This document shows positions 17,143 through 28,112 of a stretch of 64,000 bases of DNA, piece by piece. Origin of the DNA: Planotetraspora silvatica (lineage in GTDB: Bacteria > Actinomycetota > Actinomycetes > Streptosporangiales > Streptosporangiaceae); assembly GCF_016863315.1 (NCBI RefSeq), contig NZ_BOOQ01000047.1, forward strand, positions 1 through 64,000. The letters run 5' to 3'. Made by a program: the position numbers and the translations under genes. The notes below the pieces were generated by a model that saw nothing but the letters and a program-made list of their open reading frames with translations, was not told the DNA's origin and ran no database searches. Every line of letters starts with the position of its first letter. Within the stretch, counting starts at the first letter, position 1.

Positions 17143-17805
17143 TCAGCCCGCGGCCGCGTTGATCTCCCTGCTCCCCAGGATCCGGGCATCCGTCCCGCGT
17201 CGCGCGACGGCGATCATGGCTCTGCCCACGTTCGCCGTCGTGGTCACGTGGCCGGGCCACAGGCGCCTCAGGAGCGGGTAGGCGGGGGCGACGGCCCGGT
17301 ACATGACCTGGTACCACCGCGTCTTGGATCGCACTCCGTGCCCGGGCTGGACGTAGCCGAGACGGAACACGTACGCCGCGAACGGCAGACGGAGCAGCGC
17401 GTTCTCCGTGCGGCCCCGGACACGCGCCCACATCACGCGCCCCTTCTCCGACCGGTCGCTTCCCACGCCCGAGACGTAGACGAAGGTCATGCCGGGGTTC
17501 TGCTCGGCGAGGACGGTCGCCGCGGCGAGCGTGATGTCGTACGTGACACGGCGATAGTCGTCCTCGCTCATGCCGATGGAGGAGACGCCGAGGCAGAAGA
17601 AACACGCGTCCTGGCCGGAGAACTCCGCCTTGAGTGAGGAGAAGTCCGAAAAATCCTTATGTATTACCTCGCGGATCTTCTCGTCGCGGAGGCCGGTCGG
17701 TGTGCGCCCCACGACCAGGACCTCGTCCACCCCGGGATCGAGGAGGCATTCCCGCAGGACGCCCTGCCCGACCATGCCGGTCGCTCCGAAGACGACGACC
17801 TTCAT
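17143..17805 (-). CDS. NAD(P)-binding Rossmann-fold protein (atypical SDR / NAD-dependent epimerase type)
   Basis: A 220-residue protein starting MKVVVFGATGMVGQGVL, an NAD(P)-binding GxxGxxG motif. It continues with the VYVSGVGSDRS and RGRTENALL segments typical of HTATIP2/YwnB-like atypical short-chain proteins. These are often annotated as epimerases or flavin-type reductases but frequently lack a defined reaction. It is downstream of the molybdenum hydroxylase genes on the same strand (34 bp gap) and could be the last gene of that transcript. The substrate is unknown. Confidence 0.82.
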   Translation of the reverse strand: MKVVVFGATGMVGQGVLRECLLDPGVDEVLVVGRTPTGLRDEKIREVIHKDFSDFSSLKAEFSGQDACFFCLGVSSIGMSEDDYRRVTYDITLAAATVLAEQNPGMTFVYVSGVGSDRSEKGRVMWARVRGRTENALLRLPFAAYVFRLGYVQPGHGVRSKTRWYQVMYRAVAPAYPLLRRLWPGHVTTTANVGRAMIAVARRGTDARILGSREINAAAG

Positions 17806-17839
17806 CGTGACTCCTCCTTCTCGTTCCCGGACGGCTGAA

Positions 17840-20196
<2,357 letters not shown>

Positions 20197-20200
<4 letters not shown>

Positions 20201-21192
20201 GCCGCGCTCCCGTCGGTGAGCAGCCGGCGCAGCGTCGCCACGATCGTGCGCCGAGCCAGCTCGATCTTGAAGGCGTTCTGCGACTGGGCGACCGCGGGCG
20301 CGAGCTCGGCGTCCGCGGCCCGCTGGAACGACTCCTCGGTGGCCGGCGCCCCGAGCAGGACCTGTTCGGCCAGGTGGGCCCGCCACGGCTTCGCCGCGAC
20401 ACCGCCGAGGGCCAGCCGTACGGCGGACACCGCACCGTCGCCGGTCTCCAGCGCCGCGGCGACGGAGACCAGCGCGAAGGCGTAGGACGCGCGATCGCGG
20501 ACCTTGCGGTAGGCCGAGGTCGCCGCGACGGGGGTCTCCGGAAGTTCGACCGCCGTGATGAGCTCGTCGGGAGCCAGCGCGGTCTCGGCGTCCGGCGTCT
20601 CACCGGGCAGCAGGTGGAACTCGGTCATGGGGATGCGGCGGACGCCGCGGATGCTCTCGGCGACCACGGTCGCGTCGAGTGCGGCCAGCGCCACGCACAT
20701 GTCCGAGGGGTGTGTCGCGACGCAGGCCTCGCTCGCCCCCAGGATGGCGTGGTTGCGGGTGAACCCGCCGATCGCGTCGCAACCCCGGCCGGGCTCCCTC
20801 TTGTTGCACGCGGCGGCGCCGTCGTAGAAGTAGAGGCAGCGGGTGCGCTGGAGCAGGTTTCCGCCCACCGTCGCCATGTTGCGCAACTGGGCGGAGGCGC
20901 CGGTGAGGACGGCCTGGGACAACACCGGATAACGCGTCCTGATCAGCCGGTGCGCCGCGAGATGGCTGTTGCGGACCGTCGCGCCGATCCGGACCCCGCC
21001 GCCGGGCAGTTCCTCGATGCCGGACAGGGGGAGCCGGGTGATGTCGATGATCGTGTCGGGCCGCTCGATCTCCTCGCGCATCAGGTCGACGAGGTTCGTG
21101 CCGCCGCCGATGAACTTCGCGTTGGGCTCCGTGGAGATCGCCCGCAGCGCCGCCGGGACGTCGGTGGCGCTCACGTAGGAGAACGCTTTCAT
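20197..21192 (-). CDS. FAD-binding subunit of molybdenum hydroxylase
   Basis: A 331-residue flavoprotein subunit of the CO-dehydrogenase medium-chain/xanthine dehydrogenase type. The FAD motifs are KFIGGGTNLVDLMR and TVGGNLLQRTRCLYF. A Cys-containing insertion (ACNKREPGRGCDAIGG) in the centre is typical of PaoB-type subunits, where it can hold a 4Fe-4S cluster. It is placed between the 2Fe-2S and Mo subunit genes with ATGA overlaps on both sides, so the three are translationally coupled in 1:1:1 fashion. It transfers electrons from the iron-sulfur clusters to FAD and an external acceptor. Confidence 0.93.
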
Positions 21193-21800
21193 CGCACGGT
21201 CTCCATCGCGGTCTCCATCGCTGGTTCCGTCACTGGTTCCATGGCGTCGCGCCCGACCTCGCCGGGGACGGCCGCCGCGACTTCCCTGATCGCGCCGACG
21301 ATGCCGTTGTAGGCGCCGCAACGGCACAGGTTGCCGCTCATCCGCTCCCGGATCTCGGCGTCGGACAGCTCGATCGTGTCGGCCGACAGGTGCTCGGTGG
21401 CGGCGCTCGGCGCCCCCGCTCCGTGTTCCGCCAGCATTCCGATGGCCGAGCAGATCTGGCCTGACGTGCAGTAACCGCACTGGAAGCCGTCGTTGCGCAC
21501 GAACGCCGACTGCAGGGGATGCGCCCCCTCTCCGCCGCCGAGTCCCTCGATCGTGGTGATCTCGCGGCCGTCGTACTGGACGGCCAGGGCCAGGCACGAG
21601 TTGATCCGCTCGCCGTCGGCGAGAACCGTGCACGCGCCGCAGGCCCCCTGGTTGCAGCCCTTCTTCGTGCCGGTCAGGCCGAGGCGCTCGCGCAGCGCGT
21701 CGAGCAGGCTGACCCGCGGCTCCAGGTCGAGCGACTCCATGACTCCGTTCACGCGCATCCGTACCTCGACCACGGGCTGTCTCCCCATCGTGACGTCCAC
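21189..21800 (-). CDS. 2Fe-2S iron-sulfur subunit of molybdenum hydroxylase
   Basis: A 203-residue electron-transfer subunit. The N-terminal ferredoxin-like cluster site (GTKKGCNQGACGACTVLADG with a later Cys in INSCLALA) and the C-terminal alpha-helical cluster site (CGYCTSGQI and NLCRCGAYNGIV) are both complete. It is the first gene of the Fe-S, FAD, Mo operon. The C-terminal tail ends in imperfect METAMETV repeats encoded by 12-bp tandem repeats at 21198-21245. The GTG at 21800 and an ATG four codons later are both plausible starts; neither has a clear ribosome site. Confidence 0.93.
   Translation of the reverse strand: MDVTMGRQPVVEVRMRVNGVMESLDLEPRVSLLDALRERLGLTGTKKGCNQGACGACTVLADGERINSCLALAVQYDGREITTIEGLGGGEGAHPLQSAFVRNDGFQCGYCTSGQICSAIGMLAEHGAGAPSAATEHLSADTIELSDAEIRERMSGNLCRCGAYNGIVGAIREVAAAVPGEVGRDAMEPVTEPAMETAMETVR
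21198..21245. repeat. 12-bp tandem repeat inside the 2Fe-2S subunit gene
   Basis: Two exact units GGTCTCCATCGC (21198, 21210) and two related units starting TGGTTCC (21222, 21234) extend the protein's C-terminus. Confidence 0.65.
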
Positions 21801-21823
21801 TGCTGGATGCCGCCGACGTTAAC

Positions 21824-21856
21824 AGGACGGCGTTGCCTTAACAAGAGGACGGCGTT
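21824..21856. promoter_or_regulatory. 22-bp-spaced direct repeats between the Mo-hydroxylase operon and its TetR gene
   Basis: AGGACGGCGTT occurs at 21824-21834 and 21846-21856, spaced about two helical turns, in the 85-bp divergent promoter region. It is a candidate binding site for the adjacent TetR protein. Confidence 0.4.
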
Positions 21857-21885
21857 CTTTTAGCTCGGCGTATGCTTGCCGGGTC

Positions 21886-22584
21886 ATGACAGGGCAGGGA
21901 TTCGTCCGAGCCAGGCGGCCGGAGCACAAGCAACAGCGGCGTGAGGCGATCCTCGACGCCGCGCGCGACCTCGCCGAGCGATCCGGCGTCCGCAACGTCA
22001 GCCTGGGCGGCGTCGCGGCCGCCGTCAGCCTGGCGAAGTCCAACGTGGTGCGTTACTTCGGCACCCGCGAGGAGATCTACCTCGAACTCGCCGCCGAGGC
22101 GTGGCAGGAGTGGCGGAGCACGGTCTCCGAGCGACTGCGGACCTCGGCCGGCCCGGACGACATCCTCGCCGCTCTGACGGAGACGCTGGCCGACCGCCCG
22201 CTGTTCTGCGACCTGCTCAGCCACATGTCGACCAACCTGGAGCACAACGTCTCGGTCCCGGCGGCCCGCGCCTTCAAACGGGTCGTGCTCGGCGTGATCG
22301 CCGAGCTCGGAGCGCAGGTCGCACGGGCACACCCGGATCTGACGGAACCCGAAGGGGTCGAGCTGATCGGGGTGGCCACCGCTCTCGCCGGCACGCTCTA
22401 CCCGGTCTCGAACCCGTCGGCCACGCTCGTCGAGCTCTACGCGCAGGACCCGGATCTCGCCGCGGCGTGCCCGCCCTTCCTGCCCACGTTGCGGCGGTGC
22501 CTCGCCGCGTTCGCCGCCGGGGTTCCGACGCTGCGCGGCAGCGGCTCCGCCGTCACCTGGACAGCAGGACCAGCAGCAGGCTGA
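21886..22584 (+). CDS. TetR-family regulator, divergent from the Mo-hydroxylase operon
   Basis: A 232-residue TetR protein. The helix-turn-helix region (about 20-65) includes REAILDAARDLAERSG and VSLAKSNVVRYFGTREEIYL. The C-terminal region is a ligand-binding domain with several predicted helices. It is divergent from the 2Fe-2S/FAD/Mo operon with 85 bp between the starts, the usual arrangement for a local repressor of that operon. Its 3' end overlaps the convergent DUF1304 gene by 32 bp. Confidence 0.9.
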   Translation: MTGQGFVRARRPEHKQQRREAILDAARDLAERSGVRNVSLGGVAAAVSLAKSNVVRYFGTREEIYLELAAEAWQEWRSTVSERLRTSAGPDDILAALTETLADRPLFCDLLSHMSTNLEHNVSVPAARAFKRVVLGVIAELGAQVARAHPDLTEPEGVELIGVATALAGTLYPVSNPSATLVELYAQDPDLAAACPPFLPTLRRCLAAFAAGVPTLRGSGSAVTWTAGPAAG

Positions 22585-22915
22585 TCAGCGCGGGGACGGT
22601 CTGGACGAACAGGATCCGACGACTGGCGGTCGCGGCTCCGTAGAGTCCCGCGACCGCGATGCAGACGAGGAAGAAGACCTTCGCCTGGAAGCCCACCGGG
22701 TCGGCGGCGATCAGGCCCCAGACCAGACCGGCCGCGAGGAAGCCGTTGTAGAGGCCCTGGTTGCCCGCCAGGACCCGGGTCTTCTCCGCGAACTCCGGGT
22801 CGGTGCCGAAGGCCTTCATGGCTCTCGGGGAGGTCCAGCCGAACATCTCCAGGACCAGGATGTAGAGGTGGAGCAGCGCCATCACGGCCACTGCGACATT
22901 CGCCAACACCGTCAC
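22553..22915 (-). CDS. DUF1304 membrane protein
   Basis: A 120-residue protein with four predicted membrane helices. It has the DUF1304 signature, including LYILVLEMFGWTSPRAMKAF and the NQGLYNGFLAAGLVWGL segment in the second helix. The function of this family is not established. A GAGGAG ribosome site supports the GTG start. It is convergent with and overlaps the TetR gene's 3' end. Confidence 0.9.
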   Translation of the reverse strand: MTVLANVAVAVMALLHLYILVLEMFGWTSPRAMKAFGTDPEFAEKTRVLAGNQGLYNGFLAAGLVWGLIAADPVGFQAKVFFLVCIAVAGLYGAATASRRILFVQTVPALISLLLVLLSR

Positions 22916-22937
22916 GGCGCCACTCCTCGTAAGACGG

Positions 22938-22973
22938 AGAATCCTGGTACGGCGGGTGCCGTACCAGGATTCT
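22938..22973 (-). terminator. Strong terminator hairpin after the chitinase gene
   Basis: A perfect 16-bp stem (left arm 22938-22953, right arm 22958-22973) with a 4-nt loop. A further 14-bp palindrome TCGCCCTAGGGCGA lies at 22999-23012. Both sit just past the chitinase stop at 23035. Confidence 0.75.
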
Positions 22974-23034
22974 GTAGGGGTAGAACAACTCGCACAAATC
23001 GCCCTAGGGCGAATCCCGCCGGCTAGATGTACAG

Positions 23035-24420
23035 CTAGAAGCCGGCCGTGATGCGCGTGAAGTCCCAGTTGCCCTGGGAGGTGCCGCTGCAGGTCTCACT
23101 GACGCCACCGCCGGGGCACGGCCGGTCGCGGTTGACCGACCAGAAGGCCAGGCGGGTGAGGCCCTTGGACTTCGCGTAGTCGCGGATCTGGGTCCAGGTT
23201 CCGGTGGAGGTCATCTCCTGCTGGTCGGACACGCCGTTCATGCCGGAGATGCCCATGTGCGAGTAGGCCTGCGCGTCGGTCCAGCCGTACGCGCTCTTGA
23301 GCGCGTTCTTCAGGCCTTCGGACGCGTTGACCGTGCTCTGGTACATGTTCGAGCCGCCGCCGAAGTCGAATGGCATGATCGTGAAGTTGTCGACGGGCAC
23401 GCCGAGCGCCCTCGCCTGGTTGATCAGCCGGATGCCGTCGTCGGTCGGGCCGGTGGTGCTGGTGCCGAAGGTCAGCGCGACCTTGACGTTGGGGTTGTTC
23501 TGCTTGACGATCTTCAGGCCGTTGAGGATGCGGTCCTGGACCGTGTAGTTCGAGAACTCGTCGGTGTTCTCGATGTCGAAGTCGACCACGGCGGGGCCGA
23601 CCGCGTTGATGACCTGCTGGACCGCGTTGGCGTACGCCGACGGGGACGAGCAGTTGGGGCCGAGCTTGTTGCCGGACCAGCCGCCGAACGACACCTGGAC
23701 GCTGCCGCCCGCGTTCTTGATGGAGGAGATCGTCTGCGCGTCGACACCGCCGGTCAGCGGCCTCGCGCCGTCCCACATCGGGTTGCAGCCGCCGCCCGAC
23801 AGGATGAACGCCATGGTGAAGGACTTGACTCCGGTGGAGCTCATCACCGAGGTCGCGCTGGGCGGGCTGCCCCAGCCCATGTAGAGGTAGGGCGCGCCGG
23901 GCATCTTGGCGCCGGTGGGAGGCGGCGGGTTGGTGCCGCCACCGCTCGGCAGCGTCCAGCGCTGGTTCGACCCGGCGAAGCAGTCCCAGATCTGGAGCGG
24001 GGTGCCGTCGGCCGAGCTGGGGCCGGTGGCGTCCAGGCACTTGCCGAGAGCGCGCAGCGTGCCGTCGGAGTTCGCGGTCCACGACTGGGCGGCCGAGCCG
24101 TTGCAGTCGTAGATCTGCACCTTCGTGCCGTTGGCGCTGCTGGCGGCGGCCACGTCGAGGCACTTGCCGAGGGCGCGGATCGTGCCGTCGGCACCGACGT
24201 TCCACGACTGGGCCGCGGTGCCGTTACACGTGTAGAGCTGGACCTGTGTGCCGTTGGCGCTGCTGGCGGCCGCCACGTCGACGCACTTGCCGCCGAGGCC
24301 GGTGATCTGGCCGGTCGCGGCCATCGCGGGGGTCAGGCCGGTCGCGATCAGAGGGAGTGACGCGACCAGGGAGCCGAGGAGCAGCCGGAGCCGGAGCCGG
24401 CCGGAGCGTTTGGGGTTCAA
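23035..24420 (-). CDS. Secreted GH18 chitinase with N-terminal ricin-type (CBM13) lectin
   Basis: A 461-residue secreted enzyme. A signal peptide (about 1-35, ending TGLTPAMAA) is followed by a CBM13/ricin B-like domain (about 38-155). This has three QxW-type repeats (AAQSWNV, AAQSWTA, NQRWTL). A Pro-rich linker leads to a GH18 catalytic domain whose DxDxE motif is AVVDFDIENTDEF. It should bind and hydrolyse chitin or related beta-1,4-GlcNAc polymers outside the cell. The TTG at 24420 is preferred because an AAGAGG site lies 8 bp upstream and it gives a clean signal peptide. The lectin module is nearly identical at the DNA level to that of the neighbouring GH30 gene. Confidence 0.9.
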   Translation of the reverse strand: MNPKRSGRLRLRLLLGSLVASLPLIATGLTPAMAATGQITGLGGKCVDVAAASSANGTQVQLYTCNGTAAQSWNVGADGTIRALGKCLDVAAASSANGTKVQIYDCNGSAAQSWTANSDGTLRALGKCLDATGPSSADGTPLQIWDCFAGSNQRWTLPSGGGTNPPPPTGAKMPGAPYLYMGWGSPPSATSVMSSTGVKSFTMAFILSGGGCNPMWDGARPLTGGVDAQTISSIKNAGGSVQVSFGGWSGNKLGPNCSSPSAYANAVQQVINAVGPAVVDFDIENTDEFSNYTVQDRILNGLKIVKQNNPNVKVALTFGTSTTGPTDDGIRLINQARALGVPVDNFTIMPFDFGGGSNMYQSTVNASEGLKNALKSAYGWTDAQAYSHMGISGMNGVSDQQEMTSTGTWTQIRDYAKSKGLTRLAFWSVNRDRPCPGGGVSETCSGTSQGNWDFTRITAGF

Positions 24421-24540
24421 GGGGGATGCCTCTTTTCTGAGAGGGGTCAACGCTTCGACTGCGAGGTGAAGAAGAGGTGAGGGGTGAGGACCTCCCGGGA
24501 TCCGCCTTCCGCGTCGCCGGGTGGGCAGCCCCGACAACTG

Positions 24541-24560
24541 TTAGGAAGGTTTCTTTATAA
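24541..24560. promoter_or_regulatory. AT-rich promoter element upstream of the chitinase gene
   Basis: TTAGGAAGGTTTC followed by TTTATAATTAC is an imperfect palindrome (TTAGGAA against TTTCTTTA) in an otherwise GC-rich gap. It lies about 120-140 bp upstream of the chosen chitinase start. Similar TTAGGAAA-type boxes occur before glycosidase genes in actinomycetes; the regulator here is not known. Confidence 0.35.
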
Positions 24561-24649
24561 TTACTGAGCCGTAGTTAACTCCGGCGAACCGGGATGAGTC
24601 AAGAGTCCGGTTGATGTTCATGGAGCCGGGAGTCGACTCGAGCGTGGAG

Positions 24650-26503
24650 TCAGGCCTGGACGGTCCACTTCTGGTTGGAGCCGCCTGTGCAGTCCCAGAT
24701 CTGGAGCGGGGTGCCGTCGGCCGAGCTGGGGCCGGTGGCGTCGAGGCACTTGCCGAGAGCGCGCAGCGTGCCGTCGGAGTTCGCGGTCCATGACTGGGCG
24801 GCCGAGCCGTTGCAGTCGTAGATCTGCACCTTCGTGCCGTTGGCGCTGGCGGCGGCCGCCACGTCGAGGCACTTGCCGAGGGCGCGGATCGTGCCGTCGG
24901 CACCGACCGTCCATGACTGGGCGCTCGATCCGTTGCACGTGTACAGCTGGACCTGTGTGCCGTTGGCGCTGCTCGCGGCCGCGACGTCGACGCACTTGCC
25001 GCCGAAGCCGGTGATGGCCTTGCCGCCGGGTCCGGGACCGCCGCCCGACTGGGTGCCGGCCCAGGTGAAGGTGGCGGAGGTCTTGGTGGGCAGGCTGTAG
25101 GTGAACGACTGGCCGCCCCAGTTGACCTTGACCGTCTGGGTGCCCCCCGTCGTGTTGTAGGCGATGAGCGCCTTGGACCCGTCGGGGTTCTTCCACGCCA
25201 CGTTCTTCACCGCGGAGTTCGCGGTGGAGTCGATCCGATACGCGCCGGGCCGTACGAACTTGGTGAGGTGGCCCATCGTGTAGTACTCGATCGTGTAGTC
25301 GACCTGGCCGCTCCGGCCGTCGCCGTTGTGGACGGTGATCAGGCCGGTGCACGTGTCGCAGCCGCCGTTGTGCGGGCCGTGGTTCTGGTCGACGGCGAGG
25401 CTCCACTTGACCCAGCTACGGTCCCAGTTGCGGGTGTAGTCGATCAGGTTGTTCATGTCCTCGGTCTGCTGGTTCGCGATCCACGTCCCGCCCGAGTGTT
25501 CGGTCATGTACGCGTTGACCTGGGGGTACTGGTTGTGCACCGTCGTCTGGGTGGCGACGTCGCCCCCGTACCCGTGCCAGGCGATCCCGCCGAACAGCGG
25601 GTCGTTGCGGATGGCGGTGTCGGCGAGCAGCGGGGCGGCCCAGGTGTTGTAGGCGTCCCAGTTCCAGTCGTTGACGAGCGTCTTGGTGGTGATGCCGGCG
25701 TTGCGGAAGGCCGGCCACAGCGCGCTCTTGATGAAGTACTGGATGCCGGAGGTGTTCCACTGCATCGACGGATATCCGGCGCAGCAGGTGGGCTCGTTCT
25801 GCACCGACACGTAGTCGATGGGCACACCCTGCGCCTGGTAGGCCTGGATGTACTTCGCGAAGTACTCGCCGTACAGGCCGTAGTACTGCGACTGGAGCCA
25901 GCCCTGGTTCAGGGAGTTGTTGTCCTTCATCCACGCGGGCGCGCTCCACGGCGAAGCCATGACCTTGAGCGCCGGGTTGAGCGCCCTGGCCTGCTTGGTC
26001 AGCGGCAGGACGTCGGCGAGGTCGTGGTTGATCGAGAATCCGTTGAGGTCGCAGCAGGTGTCGTCGAAGGAGTAGTTGTTCCTGGCGAGGTCCGAGGAGC
26101 CCAGCGGGTTGCGGATGAAGCTCAGGCCGATGCCGTTGACGGGGTCGAACAACTTCTGCATGACCGAGGTGCGGGTGCTCGCACTGAGTGCGCCGCTGCT
26201 GTTCATCAGCCACGCGGCGGTGTCGGTGAACGACGCTCCGCCGCCCTCGAACTGCTGGTAGGTCGCGTTCTCGTTGACGGTGATCGTCTGGGCCGCCCCG
26301 GGACTCGTGGCGGCGAAGGACACGGGCGTCTGCTGCTGGAGCCCTCTGGTGACGGTACGGCCTCCGGAGTCGGAGGTCGTGGTGAGCCAGATGTCGACGC
26401 TCTCGCCCGCGGCCTGGGCGGCGGGGGCGCCGACGACGGTCAGCGCGCCGGCGGCCACCAGCAGGGCGGCGGGCAGCGCAAGGCGGAATCTTCGGAAGGG
26501 CAT
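24650..26503 (-). CDS. Secreted GH30-family glycosidase with C-terminal ricin-type (CBM13) lectin
   Basis: A 617-residue secreted protein. The signal peptide is about 1-31 (MPFRRFRLALPAALLVAAGA to AAQAA). The GH30 (beta/alpha)8 domain spans about 35-400. The acid/base glutamate lies in VSVQNEPTCC and the nucleophile in YMTEHSGG, and QQFEGGGASFTDTAAW is a family landmark. A beta-sandwich region follows, then a Gly-Pro linker and a CBM13 domain (about 500-617) with three QxW repeats. GH30 members act on beta-1,6-glucan, beta-1,6-galactan, xylan or glucosylceramide; the choice is not clear here. Its lectin module matches that of the chitinase almost base for base. A GAGGGAG site supports the start. 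Confidence 0.88.
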   Translation of the reverse strand: MPFRRFRLALPAALLVAAGALTVVGAPAAQAAGESVDIWLTTTSDSGGRTVTRGLQQQTPVSFAATSPGAAQTITVNENATYQQFEGGGASFTDTAAWLMNSSGALSASTRTSVMQKLFDPVNGIGLSFIRNPLGSSDLARNNYSFDDTCCDLNGFSINHDLADVLPLTKQARALNPALKVMASPWSAPAWMKDNNSLNQGWLQSQYYGLYGEYFAKYIQAYQAQGVPIDYVSVQNEPTCCAGYPSMQWNTSGIQYFIKSALWPAFRNAGITTKTLVNDWNWDAYNTWAAPLLADTAIRNDPLFGGIAWHGYGGDVATQTTVHNQYPQVNAYMTEHSGGTWIANQQTEDMNNLIDYTRNWDRSWVKWSLAVDQNHGPHNGGCDTCTGLITVHNGDGRSGQVDYTIEYYTMGHLTKFVRPGAYRIDSTANSAVKNVAWKNPDGSKALIAYNTTGGTQTVKVNWGGQSFTYSLPTKTSATFTWAGTQSGGGPGPGGKAITGFGGKCVDVAAASSANGTQVQLYTCNGSSAQSWTVGADGTIRALGKCLDVAAAASANGTKVQIYDCNGSAAQSWTANSDGTLRALGKCLDATGPSSADGTPLQIWDCTGGSNQKWTVQA

Positions 26504-26724
26504 GAGCGGGGTCTCCCTCGGGGGGTGGAGTGAAGACCGCCCGTACGGGCCCTGCCCGGCAGCGCACTCGGCGTGACGTAAGTGATAACACGCCTGACAC
26601 CGGTGTGCAACGGGTTGGCAACGGACAAGTGGCGAAAACGCCTGCCGTCAGTCCGCTGTCAGTTCACCATCAGTTCACCGTCGGCCCGTCGCCGATCCGT
26701 CGTCGGTGCGCCCTCGGTCCGTCG

Positions 26725-28038
26725 TCAGGGAGCCTCGATGCCGCCGTCGGGGCGCCGCACCCGGGTCGACCAGCGTTCGTGCAGGTGGGTGAGCGGCGGA
26801 TGCTCGGCAGCCAGCTTCTCGTCCAGGTCGATTCCCCAGCCGGGGGCCTGGTTCGGGTACAGGTAGCCGTTGACCGGGCCGAGCGTGCCGGGGAAGACCT
26901 CGTGGACGATGTCGGGATACACGTGCCCCTCCTGGATCTGGAAGGCCGGGGTCGTCACGTCCAGCGCCACATTGGCGGCGGCGCCGACCGGGGAGACGTC
27001 GGCCGGCGAATGCCAGGCCGTACCGACTCCGATCAGCTCGCACAGCGCGACCAGCTTGCGCGTCGGGGTGGCGCCGCCCACCGCGGAGACGTGGAGTCGC
27101 AGCAGGTCGACGCCGCCGTCGCGGACCAGTCGCGCCGCGTCGGTGACCGAGCTGATCTGCTCGCCCGCCGCGATGGGCATCGGCGCGGCCGCGCGGACCT
27201 CGGGAAGGCGGTCGTAGAACTCCGGTGCGATCGGGTCCTCAAGGAAGAACAGCCGGTACGGCTCCAGCGACCTGGCCAGGGCGATGGCCTGCTTGGGCGT
27301 GAGCCGGGAATGCACGTCGTGCATCAGGCCGGGCTCCTCACCCAGTTCGCGGCGGGCGCGCTCGAACAGCCCGGGGGTGTCACGCAGGTAGCGCTGCACA
27401 TCCCAGCCGTCGGGGTACGGCGAGCCGGCGTAGCCGCCGGGCGAACCGGGCGCGCCGTAGTGACCGAGCCCGGGGGCGCCCACCTGGAGCCGCACGTTCC
27501 GGTATCCCAGGGCCAGGATCGCCGCGGCCTCCTCGATCGTCTCCTCGACCGTCGCCCCTCCGGCGTGCAGGTACGTGTCGGCCGCGGCGCGCACCCGCCC
27601 GCCCCAGAGTTCGTGGACGGGCATGCCCGCGCGCTTGCCGGCGATGTCCCACAGTGCCTGGTCGACGCCGGACAGGGCGCTGTTCAGGACCGGGCCGCCG
27701 CGCCAGTAGGACGAGAAGTGCACCATGCGCGTGATGTCCTCGATGTCGGCCGGATGGCGGCCGATCAGGAGGGGCCCGACGTGCTGGTCGACCGCGGCCG
27801 CCACGGCGTGGAAGCGCTGGGTGAACGTCGCGCATCCCAGGCCGTACAGGCCCGGCTCGCTGGTATCGACCCGTACGACGACCAGGGGCGGCCCCTCGGG
27901 AGCCGTCACGATCGCGCGGACCCGGGTGATCCGCAGGGCGTCCCGGTCCGGCCAGGGCGCGGGGAACTCGGGGGAGGGGAACTCGGCCGACGGGGGCGCC
28001 GCTGATCCGGCCGTGACATCTCCAGCGTGCTCGGTCAT
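26725..28038 (-). CDS. Enolase-superfamily sugar-acid dehydratase, mannonate dehydratase (ManD/RspA)-like
   Basis: A 437-residue enolase-superfamily protein. The N-terminal capping domain includes RGGPVLNSALSGVDQALWDI. The barrel domain shows the ManD-type metal and catalytic elements: LMHDVHSRLTPKQA, LFFLEDP, AAGEQ, HVSAVGG and HSPADVSPVG. The C-terminus reads APGWGIDLDEKLAAEHP, typical of ManD/RspA proteins. These dehydrate aldonic acids such as D-mannonate to 2-keto-3-deoxy acids. The ATG at 28038 has a GGGGGAG site; the in-frame extension upstream overlaps the operator-like repeats and is rejected. The substrate could differ from mannonate. The 220-bp gap on its 3' side (26504-26724) holds only a pair of TCAGTTCACC direct repeats. 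Confidence 0.87.
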   Translation of the reverse strand: MTEHAGDVTAGSAAPPSAEFPSPEFPAPWPDRDALRITRVRAIVTAPEGPPLVVVRVDTSEPGLYGLGCATFTQRFHAVAAAVDQHVGPLLIGRHPADIEDITRMVHFSSYWRGGPVLNSALSGVDQALWDIAGKRAGMPVHELWGGRVRAAADTYLHAGGATVEETIEEAAAILALGYRNVRLQVGAPGLGHYGAPGSPGGYAGSPYPDGWDVQRYLRDTPGLFERARRELGEEPGLMHDVHSRLTPKQAIALARSLEPYRLFFLEDPIAPEFYDRLPEVRAAAPMPIAAGEQISSVTDAARLVRDGGVDLLRLHVSAVGGATPTRKLVALCELIGVGTAWHSPADVSPVGAAANVALDVTTPAFQIQEGHVYPDIVHEVFPGTLGPVNGYLYPNQAPGWGIDLDEKLAAEHPPLTHLHERWSTRVRRPDGGIEAP

Positions 28039-28067
28039 CGCGACTCCCCCTGTGGTGTGCGAGCTGC

Positions 28068-28112
28068 CCGTACAAGCTGTGCCGTACAAGCTGCACCGTA
28101 CAAATCGATTTG
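28068..28112. promoter_or_regulatory. Operator-like repeats upstream of the ManD-like gene
   Basis: Three direct copies of CCGTACAA at 28068, 28082 and 28096 (period 14 bp, the first two extended by GCTG) run into a perfect 12-bp palindrome CAAATCGATTTG at 28101-28112. The palindrome has the central CG typical of LacI-type operators. Both elements lie 30-75 bp upstream of the gene start. Confidence 0.5.

Noticed and set aside
15587-17605. 672-residue minus-strand open frame
   Set aside because: It is antisense to a clear histidine kinase and reads into the next gene without motifs or a ribosome site.
26504-26724. Possible small gene after the GH30 gene
   Set aside because: Only short frames without a ribosome site are seen; the region is repeats of the TCAGTTCACC type.
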